Part shown: positions 56,083 to 64,000 of the stretch, piece by piece
Layout of the letters: each line of letters opens with the position of its first letter
Position numbering within the stretch: position 1 is the stretch's first letter
NCBI RefSeq assembly: GCF_039541955.1
Contig: NZ_BAABHF010000050.1
Coordinates: forward strand, 62,001 to 126,000
DNA: 64,000 nucleotides
From: Actinoallomurus oryzae
Lineage (GTDB): Bacteria; Actinomycetota; Actinomycetes; Streptosporangiales; Streptosporangiaceae
Direction of reading: 5' to 3'
Notes under the pieces: model-generated
Databases searched by the model: none
Seen by the model: the letters and a program-made list of their open reading frames with translations, nothing else
Told to the model about the DNA's origin: nothing
Program-made: the position numbers and the translations under genes

Positions 56083-57252
56083 CTACTTGAGCAGGGCGCG
56101 GGACATGACGACGCGCTGGATCTGGTTGGTGCCCTCGTAGATCTGGGTGATCTTGGCGTCGCGCATCATGCGCTCGACCGGGTAGTCCTTCACGTAGCCG
56201 TACCCGCCCAGCAGCTGGACGGCGTCCGTGGTGATCTCCATGGCGGCGTCCGAGGCGAAGCACTTGGCCGCGGAGGAGATGAACGTCAGGTCCGGCTCGG
56301 CCGCGCCGAGCATGCGGCGTTCGGACTTGGCCGCGGCGGCGTACGTCAGCTGCCGCGCCGCCTCCAGCTTCATCGCCATGTCCGCCAGCATGAACTGCAC
56401 GCCCTGGAAGTCGCCGATCGGCCTGCCGAACTGCTTGCGCTCCTTGACGTACCCGATCGCGTAGTCGAGGGCACCCTGGGCGATGCCGAGCGCCTGGGCC
56501 GCGATCGTCACGCGGGTGTGGTCGAGGGTGGCCAGGGCGGTCTTGAAGCCGGTGCCCTCCTCGCCGATGATCCGGTCGGCCGGGATGCGCACGTCGTCCA
56601 TGATGACCTCGCGCGTCGGCGATCCCTTGATGCCGAGTTTCTTCTCCGGGGCGCCGAAGCTCACGCCCGGGTCGTTCTTCTCCACCACGAACGCCGAGAT
56701 GCCGCGGGCGCCCTTGTCCGGGTCGGTGACCGCCATCACGGTGTAGTACTCCGAGACACCCGCGTTGGTGATCCAGCGCTTGGTGCCGTTCAGCACCCAG
56801 TGGTCGCCGTCGCGGACCGCGCGGGTCTTCATCGCCGCGGCGTCGCTGCCCGCCTCCGGCTCCGAAAGGGCGTAGGAGAACATGGCCTCACCGCGCGCCA
56901 CAGGGCTCAGGTAGCGTTTCTTCAAATCCTCAGAACCGGAGAGCAGGATCGGTACGGTGCCGAGCTTGTTGACAGCAGGGATCAGCGACGAGGAGGCACA
57001 TGCCCGGGCGACCTCCTCGATCACGATCACCGTGGCGAGGGCGTCCGCGCCGACTCCCTCGTACGCCTCAGGAATGTGCACGGCGTGCAGCTCGGCCTGG
57101 CGCAGCGCCTCGTACGCGGCCTGGGGGAACTCCGCCGTCTCGTCGGTCTCGGCCGCCTTCGGAGCGATTTTGGCGTCGGCAAGGGCCCGTACCGTTTCCC
57201 GCAGGAGCCCGTGCTCTTCGGAGAGTTCGTACAGAGGAAAGTCTGAGGTCAT
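56083..57252 (-). CDS. Acyl-CoA dehydrogenase
   Basis: FAD-dependent dehydrogenase of 389 aa with the usual three domains. Features are YALSEPEAGSD (FAD/substrate), WITNAGVSEYY, the FGRPIGDFQGVQFMLADM helix and QLLGGYGYVKDYPVERMMRD. The catalytic Glu lies in ITQIYEGTNQIQ near the C-terminus. It oxidises an acyl-CoA to the enoyl-CoA; chain length is unclear. It is divergent from UDP-glucose dehydrogenase, with a 6-4-6 palindrome 22 bases upstream of its ATG. Confidence 0.92.
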   Translation of the reverse strand: MTSDFPLYELSEEHGLLRETVRALADAKIAPKAAETDETAEFPQAAYEALRQAELHAVHIPEAYEGVGADALATVIVIEEVARACASSSLIPAVNKLGTVPILLSGSEDLKKRYLSPVARGEAMFSYALSEPEAGSDAAAMKTRAVRDGDHWVLNGTKRWITNAGVSEYYTVMAVTDPDKGARGISAFVVEKNDPGVSFGAPEKKLGIKGSPTREVIMDDVRIPADRIIGEEGTGFKTALATLDHTRVTIAAQALGIAQGALDYAIGYVKERKQFGRPIGDFQGVQFMLADMAMKLEAARQLTYAAAAKSERRMLGAAEPDLTFISSAAKCFASDAAMEITTDAVQLLGGYGYVKDYPVERMMRDAKITQIYEGTNQIQRVVMSRALLK

Positions 57253-57273
57253 GTGCCGATCGTACGCCGTCTA

Positions 57274-57289
57274 CCTACTCGCCAGTAGG
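57274..57289. promoter_or_regulatory. Palindromic operator CCTACT-CGCC-AGTAGG
   Basis: A 6-bp inverted repeat with a 4-base spacer, 22 bases upstream of the acyl-CoA dehydrogenase start. The form suits a TetR-type fatty-acid regulator. The regulator gene is not in the window. Confidence 0.55.
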
Positions 57290-57366
57290 GCCGGTAGCAT
57301 GCCGAGCGGCCCGTGGGGAAAGTCAGTGGGGTCGGGCATCAAATTCTCATGATGGGAGGCAGGGCC

Positions 57367-58686
57367 TTGGCACAACGCTTGACCGTGATCGGCACTGGCT
57401 ACCTGGGCGCCACCCACGCGGCTTGCATGGCCGAGCTGGGCTTCGAGGTGCTCGGCATCGACGTGGACGCCGACAAGATCGCTCGCCTGTCCGCGGGTGA
57501 GCTGCCGTTCTACGAACCCGGTCTCGAGCCCATTCTCCGGCGCAACCTCGAGAACGGACGGCTGCGCTTCACCACTTCCTACGACGAGGTGGCCGAGTTC
57601 GGCGACGTTCACTTCATCTGCGTCGGCACACCGCAAAAGCCCGGCGAGTACGCCGCCGACATGAGCTACGTCGACGACACGATCACGGCGCTGGCGCCGC
57701 GCCTCACGCGCGCCTGCCTCGTCATCGGCAAGTCCACGGTGCCGGTCGGCACCGCCGAGCGGCTCGCACGCCGGCTGGCCCGGCTCGCCCCGGCCGGTGA
57801 CCTGGCCGAGCTCGCGTGGAACCCGGAGTTCCTCCGCGAGGGCTTCGCCGTGGAGGACACCCTCCACCCCGACCGCATCGTCATCGGCGTGGAGTCCGAC
57901 CGCGCCGAGAAGGTCCTGCGCGAGATCTACGCGCCGATGACCGCCGAGGGCATCCCGCTGATCGTCACCGACTACCCGACCTCCGAGCTGGTCAAGGTCT
58001 CCGCCAACGCCTTCCTCGCCACGAAGATCTCCTTCATCAACGCGATGGCCGAGGTCTGCGAGGCCGCGCACGCCGATGTGACCAAGCTCTCAGAGGCCCT
58101 GTCCCACGACGACCGCATCGGCGGCAAGTTCCTCGGCCCCGGGCTCGGCTTCGGCGGCGGCTGCCTGCCCAAGGACATCCGGGCGTTCATGGCGCGGGCC
58201 GGTGAGCTGGGCGTGGACCAGGCGCTGTCGTTCCTCCGCGAGGTCGACGCGATCAACATCCGCCGCCGCATCCGCATGGTCGACCTGGCCCGCGAGCTTC
58301 TCGGCGGCTCGTTCATCGGCCGTACGGTCGGCGTGCTCGGCGCGGCGTTCAAGCCCAACTCCGACGACATCCGCGACTCGCCGGCGCTCGACGTGGCGAC
58401 CACGATCCGCGCGCAGGGCGGCAACGTCACCGTGTACGACCCGCAGGCCCTGGACAACGCCCGCCGGGCCCACCCGGAGCTGGCGTACGGCACGTCGGCG
58501 CAGGACGCCGTCGCCCACGCGCACGTCGTCCTGCTCCTCACCGAGTGGCGCGAGTTCCGCGAGCTGGACCCGGACGAGCTCGGAGCGGTCGTCGCGGAGC
58601 GCAACATCGTGGACGGCCGCAACGCGCTCGACCCCGAGCGCTGGCGCGCCGCCGGCTGGCACTACCGCGCACTCGGCCGCCCCTGA
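57367..58686 (+). CDS. ugd: UDP-glucose 6-dehydrogenase
   Basis: NAD-dependent enzyme of 439 aa producing UDP-glucuronate for polysaccharide synthesis. It has an N-terminal Rossmann motif (TVIGTGYLGATHAA), VGTPQKPGE, ELAWNPEFLREG (substrate), KVSANAFLATKISFINA with catalytic Lys, and GLGFGGGCLPKDIRAF with the nucleophilic Cys. GGGAGG (57354-57359) lies seven bases before TTG 57367. ATG 57349 and 57352 are alternatives. A strong hairpin follows the gene. Confidence 0.93.
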   Translation: MAQRLTVIGTGYLGATHAACMAELGFEVLGIDVDADKIARLSAGELPFYEPGLEPILRRNLENGRLRFTTSYDEVAEFGDVHFICVGTPQKPGEYAADMSYVDDTITALAPRLTRACLVIGKSTVPVGTAERLARRLARLAPAGDLAELAWNPEFLREGFAVEDTLHPDRIVIGVESDRAEKVLREIYAPMTAEGIPLIVTDYPTSELVKVSANAFLATKISFINAMAEVCEAAHADVTKLSEALSHDDRIGGKFLGPGLGFGGGCLPKDIRAFMARAGELGVDQALSFLREVDAINIRRRIRMVDLARELLGGSFIGRTVGVLGAAFKPNSDDIRDSPALDVATTIRAQGGNVTVYDPQALDNARRAHPELAYGTSAQDAVAHAHVVLLLTEWREFRELDPDELGAVVAERNIVDGRNALDPERWRAAGWHYRALGRP

Positions 58687-58706
58687 CGGCTCGGCGGTTC
58701 ACCGAT

Positions 58707-58758
58707 CCGGTCCCCGGGCTCACGGCCCGGGTGCCCGGACCGTGAGCCCGGGGACCGG
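58707..58758. terminator. Very strong 19-bp hairpin terminator
   Basis: CCGGTCCCCGGGCTCACGG (58707-58725) and its exact reverse complement (58740-58758) enclose a 14-base loop. It lies 21 bases after the ugd stop and before a convergent gene, so it can terminate from both sides. It has no U-tract. The loop sequence recurs at 58771-58791. Confidence 0.75.
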
Positions 58759-58824
58759 CCTTCCGGATCAACGGCCCGGGTGCCCGGACCGACCGCCTAT
58801 GGTCCGGCCGTCCGGGTCAGCGGC

Positions 58825-59181
58825 TCAGCGGTCCGGCTCTCCGGTCTCCGGGGCCGGGTTCTGGTCATCCGCGACCGCCTTGAGCTGGACGAACGGGAGC
58901 CGCAGCAGGCGCACCGCGGCGTGCACCGCCTCTTCGCTCTCCGCGGTGAACACGCACAGCAGGCGCGTCTCCGCGGGCATGTACATCCCGTTCATGTACC
59001 GCACCGGATGCCCCGACCGGGTCATCCGGTCCGCGGCGGCGGCGAGTGAGTGCTGGATCCGCGCCAGCCCGCCGGGCATGGCGTCGGCCGGCAGCCCGAT
59101 CGACAGGTAAACGGTGAGGGGCCCTCCTTCGCCGGAGGGGACGCCCGTTCGGGCCGCGTCATCGATTCCGTGTTCGGCCAT
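58825..59181 (-). CDS. DUF4242-like ferredoxin-fold protein
   Basis: Length is 118 aa. After a variable N-terminus, residues about 25-105 form the pattern of the DUF4242/SCO4226-like fold: YLSIGLPADAM at the start, RYMNGMYMPAETRLLCVFTA in the middle, then AVHAAVRLLRLPFVQLKAV. The N-terminus up to about residue 22 is encoded by a dispersed repeat, and ATG 59181 has GAAGGGAG upstream inside another repeat copy. The frame is open to 59445, so a longer start cannot be excluded. Metal binding is only inferred from the family. Confidence 0.58.
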   Translation of the reverse strand: MAEHGIDDAARTGVPSGEGGPLTVYLSIGLPADAMPGGLARIQHSLAAAADRMTRSGHPVRYMNGMYMPAETRLLCVFTAESEEAVHAAVRLLRLPFVQLKAVADDQNPAPETGEPDR

Positions 59182-59250
59182 GGGACTCCCTTCGTCCGAG
59201 GGGGTGCCCGCTGGGGCCGTCTCTTCGATTTCCTCGCTCCGCTCGGGCGC
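59114..59250 (-). repeat. Dispersed SD-hairpin repeat, tandem copies C and D
   Basis: Read on the minus strand, copy C (59250-59178) runs CCGAGCGGAGCGAGGAAATC ... GAAGGGAGTCCC-ATG, and copy D (59181-59114) runs GCCGAACACGGAATCGATGA ... CCTCCGGCGAAGGAGG. Both align over their length with copies A and B. In copy D the hairpin arms are CCCTCC/GGAGGG. The end of copy C supplies the start codon and ribosome-binding site of the DUF4242-like gene, and copy D forms its N-terminal codons. Confidence 0.65.
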
Positions 59251-59616
59251 GGGGTGAGGCGACCAGTCGCCGGCGGCGCCGTACGGGTCGCCGGAAGAGC
59301 CGGGGGAGCCGGGAGAGCCGGGGGCGGGCTTCACCTGCGGCCTAGAAAGACATCGGAGCCGGAACGGCATGACCACCGTGGGAGACCTCCGTGTCACCCA
59401 CGCGGACGCGCTCCGGGCGCGCGTTCGACGGATGATCGATCGCATGACGGTGTGACTGCACGTGTCTCCCCCTCTCGCCGTCGGACCTACGTTCCACCAT
59501 GGGATGCGCGGGGGGTCGCCGTCTTCACGGCCACCCTCCGTTCCTTGCCCCCTGCCAGCCGTACCCCCGGATTCCGGCTACCCGGAAGCCGCGAAAAGCG
59601 CGCGTACTGTTGAGGG
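59251..59616. other. Gene-free stretch before the receiver gene
   Basis: No supportable gene of normal size. On the minus strand a frame rich in Gly-Ser-Pro triplets (three near-repeats of GCCGGGAGAG type at 59295-59330) continues the DUF4242-like frame to 59445. On the plus strand a 28-codon frame starts at ATG 59369 with GGAG upstream; it is amphipathic and unproven. TACTGT at 59605-59610 is a probable -10 for the receiver gene. Confidence 0.35.
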
Positions 59617-59988
59617 ATGGCTGTCCGCTGCCTGATCGTCGACGACGATGACGGCTTCGCCGATGTGGCTCGCGACCTGCTGCGACGCGAGCAGATCGAC
59701 GTCGTCGGCGTGGCCGCGAACAGCGCCCGCGCCATGCGGCTGATGGTGAGCGCGCGACCCGACGTCATGCTCATCGACGTCAACCTCGGCGACGAGAGCG
59801 GCTTCGATCTGGTCGAGGCGATCCGGGGTGTCGACGGGCGGCCGATCCTGATCCTCATCTCCACCTACCGGCTGGACGACTACATCGACCTTCCCGTGTC
59901 CGGTGCCGCGGCGTTCGTCCGCAAGTCCGAGCTGTCGGGTACCGCGATCCGCCGGATCCTGGTCGACGCCGGACGGCCTCCCGCCTGA
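59617..59988 (+). CDS. Stand-alone response-regulator receiver protein
   Basis: CheY-like receiver of 123 aa with no output domain. The acidic pocket is at Asp9-Asp12, the phospho-acceptor is Asp54 (VMLIDVNLGDESG), the switch Ser/Thr is in LISTYRL, and the conserved Lys103 is in FVRKSELSG. No histidine kinase is adjacent. ATG 59617 lies seven bases after TACTGT, so the mRNA may be leaderless, although GAGGG is also present. Confidence 0.88.
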   Translation: MAVRCLIVDDDDGFADVARDLLRREQIDVVGVAANSARAMRLMVSARPDVMLIDVNLGDESGFDLVEAIRGVDGRPILILISTYRLDDYIDLPVSGAAAFVRKSELSGTAIRRILVDAGRPPA

Positions 59989-60041
59989 CCGAAACCGGGA
60001 CTCCCGGGAAGCCCGGGCCGTCCCCAACGGTTGTGACGGTC

Positions 60042-60494
60042 ATGAGCGACCGTTACGCCGACGAAGACGTCATCCGGCGCATCCTCCTCGAATCCGGGAC
60101 GTGGGCGTTCGTGGGCCTGCGCGACAACCCCGGGCGCACCGCGTACGACATGGCGCAGCTGCTCCAGTCACGCGGCAAGACGATCGTGCCGGTCCATCCC
60201 GACGCGGCGACCGTGCTCGGCGAGCCCGGTGTCGCCTCGCTCGCCGAGCTGCCCTCACCGGTGAACGTCGTCGGCGTCTACCGGCGAGCCGAGCACGCCG
60301 GCCAGGTCACCGACGAGGCGATCGAGCTGTTCCGCTCGTACGGCCCGCGGACGGACGGCGAGATCCGGGCCATCTGGTACCCGCTCGACGTGGTCGACGA
60401 GGCCGCCGCGGCCAGGGCCGCCGACGCGGGCCTGGACGTCGTCATGAACCGCTGCCCGGCGATCGAGTGGGCACGCCTGCGGCTCCCGCGCTGA
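60042..60494 (+). CDS. CoA-binding domain protein (YccU-like)
   Basis: Length is 150 aa. A Rossmann-type CoA-binding domain covers nearly the whole protein: GTWAFVGLRDNPGRTAYDMA, then GKTIVPVHPDA, VNVVGVYRRAEHA and a C-terminal NRCPAIEWARL. Single-domain proteins of this kind bind CoA in vitro, but their role is not established. ATG 60042 is chosen. GTG 60033 is an in-frame alternative. Confidence 0.87.
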   Translation: MSDRYADEDVIRRILLESGTWAFVGLRDNPGRTAYDMAQLLQSRGKTIVPVHPDAATVLGEPGVASLAELPSPVNVVGVYRRAEHAGQVTDEAIELFRSYGPRTDGEIRAIWYPLDVVDEAAAARAADAGLDVVMNRCPAIEWARLRLPR

Positions 60495-60505
60495 GCCGGG
60501 GCCCT

Positions 60506-60637
60506 CATCCGGACGTCCTCGCGTAGGAGAGGATGAGGTTCCCCTTCCCGAACACGCCGCTGTCGGTGAGCGTGAAGACGCGTGGCGAGAACTCGGCGCG
60601 GAAGAGGATCGTCCCGGCGGTCTGACGGGCGAAGGGC
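60506..60637 (-). pseudogene. Possible 3' remnant of a lost gene downstream of purE
   Basis: Directly after the purE stop, in a different minus-strand frame, a run of about 42 codons ends at TGA 60506 and reads TAGTILFRAEFSPRVFTLTD, then SGVFGKGNLILSYARTSG. The composition and alternating hydrophobic pattern look like the end of a folded domain. There is no start codon or ribosome-binding site. I do not recognise the family. Confidence 0.3.
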
Positions 60638-61126
60638 TCAGCCCGCCGCCTGGCGCAGGCGCTCACCCTTGGCCTTGGCCTGGGCGTGCAGGTCGCGCTG
60701 GAACTCCTCCATCCGCGCCCGCAGGTCGGCGTCGCTCGCCGCCAGGATGCGTACGGCCAGCAGGCCGGCGTTGCGCGCGCCGCCGACCGCGACGGTCGCC
60801 ACCGGCACCCCCGCGGGCATCTGCACGATCGACAGCAGAGAGTCCATGCCGTCGAGGTACTTCAGCGGCACCGGCACACCGATCACCGGCAGCGGCGTCA
60901 CGGACGCGAGCATCCCCGGCAGGTGGGCGGCGCCGCCGGCGCCCGCGATGATCACCTGAAGGCCGCGCGAGGCCGCCTCGGAGCCGTACGCGATCATCTC
61001 GTGCGGCATCCGGTGCGCGGAGACCACGTCGGCCTCGTACGGCACGCCGAACTCCTCCAGCGCCTCGGCGGCGGCCTTCATGACCGGCCAGTCCGAGTCG
61101 CTGCCCATCACCACGCCAACAGTCAT
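60638..61126 (-). CDS. purE: 5-(carboxyamino)imidazole ribonucleotide mutase
   Basis: Class I PurE of 162 aa: N5-CAIR to CAIR in purine synthesis. Motifs are VVMGSDSDWPVM (phosphate loop), VSAHRMPHEM (catalytic His) and AGAGGAAHLPGMLAS. The ATG overlaps the purK stop by four bases, so the two proteins are co-translated. Confidence 0.97.
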   Translation of the reverse strand: MTVGVVMGSDSDWPVMKAAAEALEEFGVPYEADVVSAHRMPHEMIAYGSEAASRGLQVIIAGAGGAAHLPGMLASVTPLPVIGVPVPLKYLDGMDSLLSIVQMPAGVPVATVAVGGARNAGLLAVRILAASDADLRARMEEFQRDLHAQAKAKGERLRQAAG

Positions 61127-62268
61127 CGCGGTCCGTTCCTCAGGTAGTCGGCCGCGTGCCGCGCCCGTTCGCGTACGTCGTCCAGGTCGTCGCCGAGCGC
61201 GGTGACGTGCCCGATCTTGCGGCCCGGCCGGATCTCCTTGCCGTAGAAGTGCACCTTCACGCCCGGGTCGTGCGCCATGACGTGGATGTAGCGGGGGTAG
61301 ATCTGGGGCTCGTCGCCGCCGAGGACGTTGGCCATCACCGTGTACGGCGCGGTCGGCCGGGTGTCGCCCAGCGGCAGGTCGAGCACCGCGCGCAGGTGCT
61401 GCTCGAACTGCGAGGTGCGCGCGCCCTCGATCGTCCAGTGCCCGGAGTTGTGCGGCCGCATGGCCAGCTCGTTGACCAGCACGCCGTCGACGGTCTCGAA
61501 CAGCTCGACCGCCAGCAGGCCCGTCACGCCGAGCCGCTCGGCGATGTCGAGGGCCAGCCGCTGGGCCTCCTCGGCCCGGTCGGGGTCGAGCCCGGGGGCC
61601 GGCGCGATCACCTCGTGGCAGATGCCGTCGCGCTGCACCGTCTCGACGATCGGGTACGCCGCGCCCTGGCCGTACGGCGAGCGCGCCACCAGCGCGGCCA
61701 GCTCGCGGCGGAACGGCACGTGCTCCTCGGCCAGCAGCGGAACACCTTCGGCCGCGGCCCGCTCGATCACCTCACGGGCCTCGGCGGGGTTCTCGCAGAC
61801 CCAGACGCCCTTGCCGTCGTAGCCGCCGCGCACGGCCTTGAGCACGAGCGGCCACGCCCCGAACTCCTCGGCCTCCGCCAGGCTCGCGACCGGCGCGAAC
61901 CGGGGCACGGGCACGCCCAGCTCGCTCAGCCGCTCGCGCATCACGCGCTTGTCCTGGGCGTGAAGGAGCGCGGCGGAGCCGGGACGGCACGCCACCCCGG
62001 CCTCCTCCAGCGCCCTGATGTGCTCGCCCGGGACGTGCTCGTGGTCCCACGTCACCACGTCGCTGTCCTTGGCGAAGGCGAGCAGGTCGTCGAGGGAGCG
62101 GTGGTCACCGACGCGGACGTCGGAGATCACGCGCGCGGCGGAGGCGTCGACGCTCTCGCCGAGCACGCGCAGGGTCACGCCGAGACCGATCGCCGCCTGC
62201 TGGGTCATGCGGGCGAGCTGACCGCCGCCCACCATGCCGACCGCGGGAATACCTTGCCTGTCCGTCAC
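61123..62268 (-). CDS. purK: 5-(carboxyamino)imidazole ribonucleotide synthase
   Basis: ATP-grasp enzyme of 381 aa making N5-CAIR from AIR, bicarbonate and ATP. It has the N-terminal VGMVGGGQLARMT, the VLKAVRGGYDGKGVW ATP-binding segment, and LAVELFETVDGVLVNELAMR followed by PHNSGHWT, the typical PurK signature. It is upstream of and coupled to purE. It starts about 20 bases from the stop of the acyl-CoA dehydrogenase gene on the same strand. Confidence 0.97.
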   Translation of the reverse strand: MTDRQGIPAVGMVGGGQLARMTQQAAIGLGVTLRVLGESVDASAARVISDVRVGDHRSLDDLLAFAKDSDVVTWDHEHVPGEHIRALEEAGVACRPGSAALLHAQDKRVMRERLSELGVPVPRFAPVASLAEAEEFGAWPLVLKAVRGGYDGKGVWVCENPAEAREVIERAAAEGVPLLAEEHVPFRRELAALVARSPYGQGAAYPIVETVQRDGICHEVIAPAPGLDPDRAEEAQRLALDIAERLGVTGLLAVELFETVDGVLVNELAMRPHNSGHWTIEGARTSQFEQHLRAVLDLPLGDTRPTAPYTVMANVLGGDEPQIYPRYIHVMAHDPGVKVHFYGKEIRPGRKIGHVTALGDDLDDVRERARHAADYLRNGPR

Positions 62269-62288
62269 CCCCGCAGCCTACCGAGCCC

Positions 62289-63434
62289 TCAGAGGCCCAG
62301 CTCACGGGCGATGAGCATGCGCTGGACCTCGGAGGTGCCCTCGCCGATCTCCAAGATCTTGGAATCGCGCCAGTGACGGGCGACCGGGTACTCGTTCATG
62401 AAGCCGTAGCCGCCGTGGATCTGGGTGGCCTCGCGGGCGTTGGTGACCGCGATCTCCGAAGAGTGCAGCTTGGCGATGGCCGCCTCCTTCTTGAACGGCT
62501 CGCCGCGCATCATCTTCTCGGCCGCGCGGTACCACGCGAGACGCGCGGTGTGCGTGCGCACCTCCATGTCGGCGATCTTGAAGGCGATGGCCTGGTTCTT
62601 GCCGATCGGCGTGCCGAACGCGGTGCGCTCCTTGGCGTACTTGATCGACTCGTCGAGGCACGCCTGGGCGAGGCCGGTGGCGAGCGCGGAGATCGCGATG
62701 CGGCCCTCGTCCAGGATCGACAGGAAGTTCGCGTAGCCGCGGCCGCGTTCGCCGAGGAGGTTCTCGGCCGGCACGTGGCAGTCGTTGAAGGACAGCTCGC
62801 GGGTGTCGGAGGCGTGCCAGCCGACCTTGGAGTACTTCGGCGCCACGGTGAGGCCCTCGCGCGGCGTCGGGACGACGATCGAGGAGATCTCCCGCGCCGC
62901 CCCCTCGCCGCTCGTGACGGCGGTGACCGTCACCAGGCGGGTGATGTCGGTGCCGGAGTTGGTGATGAAGCACTTCGTGCCGTTGATCACCCACTGGTCG
63001 TCGACCGCCTTGGCGGTGGTGCGGGTGGCGCCGGCGTCGGTGCCGCCGCCCGGCTCGGTCAGCCCGAACGCGCCGAGCGCGCGGCCCGTCACGAGGTCGG
63101 GCAGCCACGTGCGCTTCTGCTCCTCGGTGCCGAACCGGTAGATCGGCATCGCGCCGAGCGACACCCCGGCCTCCAAGGTGATCGCCACTGAGGAGTCGAC
63201 GCGTGCCAGCTCCTCCAGTGCCAGGCAGAGGGCGAAGTAGTCACCGCCCATCCCGCCGTACTCCTCGGGGAAGGGCAGCCCGAACAGTCCCATGTCGCCC
63301 ATCTGGCGAACGATGTCGTACGGGAACTCCTCGTGCGCGTCCAGTCGTTCGGCCTGTGGAGCGACGACGTCGCGGGCGAACTCCTCGACGGTCTTGCGCA
63401 GGGTCTCGTGCTCGTCGTCGAGCCGGTAGTCCAT
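62289..63434 (-). CDS. Acyl-CoA dehydrogenase
   Basis: Length is 381 aa. A standard three-domain flavoenzyme: FGLTEPGGGTDAGATRT (FAD/substrate), CFITNSGTDITR, ERTAFGTPIGKNQAIAFKIA and IHGGYGFMNEYPVARHWRDS, with the catalytic Glu in LEIGEGTSEVQRML. ATG 63434 is used because GAGG lies five bases upstream. It resembles short-chain or branched-chain acyl-CoA dehydrogenases, so a role in amino-acid or short fatty-acid breakdown is plausible. It may be co-transcribed with purK-purE. Confidence 0.92.
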   Translation of the reverse strand: MDYRLDDEHETLRKTVEEFARDVVAPQAERLDAHEEFPYDIVRQMGDMGLFGLPFPEEYGGMGGDYFALCLALEELARVDSSVAITLEAGVSLGAMPIYRFGTEEQKRTWLPDLVTGRALGAFGLTEPGGGTDAGATRTTAKAVDDQWVINGTKCFITNSGTDITRLVTVTAVTSGEGAAREISSIVVPTPREGLTVAPKYSKVGWHASDTRELSFNDCHVPAENLLGERGRGYANFLSILDEGRIAISALATGLAQACLDESIKYAKERTAFGTPIGKNQAIAFKIADMEVRTHTARLAWYRAAEKMMRGEPFKKEAAIAKLHSSEIAVTNAREATQIHGGYGFMNEYPVARHWRDSKILEIGEGTSEVQRMLIARELGL

Positions 63435-63633
63435 GATCACCTCGGTCGGAGAGACATGAGCCTGATCCCGTCATACCCCGGACGGCCGCGGTCGGCGGCT
63501 GCCAGAATCTGGGACCACAGGCACATGCTGCCACGAACGCCGTCTATCCTCTTCGTGCCGGGGGTAAGGAGAGTTGCGGGCCTGCCGAGGTAACGCGAGA
63601 ACAACCGCGACCGCGAACGAAAGGTCTCCCTTA

Positions 63634-64000
63634 GTGAGAATCGCCGTAAACCTGTACCGACGATTCGCCCACCTCGTTCACGAGCTGGCAAAGTTCGGCG
63701 TGATCGGCGTACTCAACTTCATCATCACCATCGGGATCGCCGACGTCCTGCACCTGGGCCTCGGGGTGGGGCCGCTGAAGGCCTTCGGCGTCGGCACCGT
63801 CGTCGCGACGACGTTCTCCTACTTCGCGAACCGCTACTGGACCTTCCGGCACCGCGACACCAGCGGCATGGGCCGCGAGTACGTCCTGTTCTTCGTCCTG
63901 AACGCCGTCGCCCTGGTGATCACCTGGGTGTTCATCGGCTTCACGCACTACATCCTGGGCCTGCACGGCGGCATCGCGTACAACGCCGCGCAGATCGTCG
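63634..64000 (+). CDS. GtrA-family membrane protein (3' end beyond the window)
   Basis: A partial gene of at least 122 codons that runs off the right edge. Transmembrane helices are visible at FGVIGVLNFIITIGIADVL, LKAFGVGTVVATTFSYFANR and VLFFVLNAVALVITWVFIGF. The NRYWTFRHR motif is the GtrA/DPMS-associated signature. Such proteins move lipid-linked sugars or assist polysaccharide assembly. UDP-glucose dehydrogenase 5 kb away may supply precursors. GTG 63634 has AAAGG nine bases upstream. Confidence 0.88.
   Translation, partial: MRIAVNLYRRFAHLVHELAKFGVIGVLNFIITIGIADVLHLGLGVGPLKAFGVGTVVATTFSYFANRYWTFRHRDTSGMGREYVLFFVLNAVALVITWVFIGFTHYILGLHGGIAYNAAQIV

Overview
The window is about 70 percent GC, has frequent GTG/TTG starts and a dense gene layout, and carries mycothiol-linked formaldehyde detoxification, an acyl-CoA carboxylase beta/epsilon pair, actinobacterial TadE/TadG-type pilus genes and paired sigma-factor/'CU044_5270-type' genes. 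This points to a filamentous actinobacterium, most likely in the Streptosporangiales (Thermomonosporaceae-like). The genus is an inference. I saw no rRNA, tRNA, CRISPR array or intact insertion sequence.

Layout. 42-4502 (minus) is a large FHA-FtsK/SpoIIIE ATPase of EccC/EssC type. Divergent from it, 4730-15315 is a Tad (type IVc) pilus operon: SAF/CpaB-like protein, ParA/CpaE-like ATPase, CpaF motor, TadB and TadC platform proteins, Flp-like pilin, two TadE-like and one TadG-like pseudopilins, an unknown Arg/Ala-rich protein and a LysM-BTAD membrane regulator. 15387-16168 is a MarR/SnoaL-like pair. 16183-17382 is a beta-propeller lipoprotein. 17524-19528 holds a VapC remnant and the acyl-CoA carboxylase epsilon and beta genes. 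Then come PEP carboxylase, a GNAT protein, a NYN-domain protein, a divergent SDR/LysR pair and biotin protein ligase, which presumably biotinylates the carboxylase alpha chain encoded elsewhere.

26458-30021 is an unassigned three-gene cassette: an 86-residue helical protein, a three-module FtsK ATPase with only the middle module intact, and a coiled-coil membrane protein. It is the best candidate here for an undescribed system. It is followed by a bacterial PH protein, a class III adenylate cyclase, a tandem pair of Sel1-repeat paralogues, a LysR/MFS divergent pair, HMG-CoA lyase, polyphosphate kinase with a Nudix-histidine phosphatase, S-(hydroxymethyl)mycothiol dehydrogenase with an MBL hydrolase, and an MmcQ/YjbR protein.

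43290-47309 contains two copies of a sigma factor/CU044_5270-like module. The sigma gene of the first is broken by an internal deletion. Between the copies lie bacterioferritin and its ferredoxin, the latter behind a good IdeR/DmdR iron box. 47474-53530 is glgX-treY-treZ (glycogen to trehalose). Next are a lipoprotein, a membrane protein that looks like a type VII substrate, an acyl-CoA dehydrogenase divergent from UDP-glucose dehydrogenase, a DUF4242-like protein, a stand-alone receiver, a CoA-binding protein, purK-purE, a second acyl-CoA dehydrogenase and the start of a GtrA gene that runs off the end.

Two sequence-level themes recur. One is a dispersed ~70-bp repeat (four copies) that carries a Shine-Dalgarno-like hairpin next to gene starts or ends. 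The other is a set of TANNNT -10 boxes placed 6-7 bases before GTG/ATG starts, which predicts leaderless mRNAs. Start codons below were chosen by ribosome-binding site, overlap with the upstream gene, or family numbering where possible.
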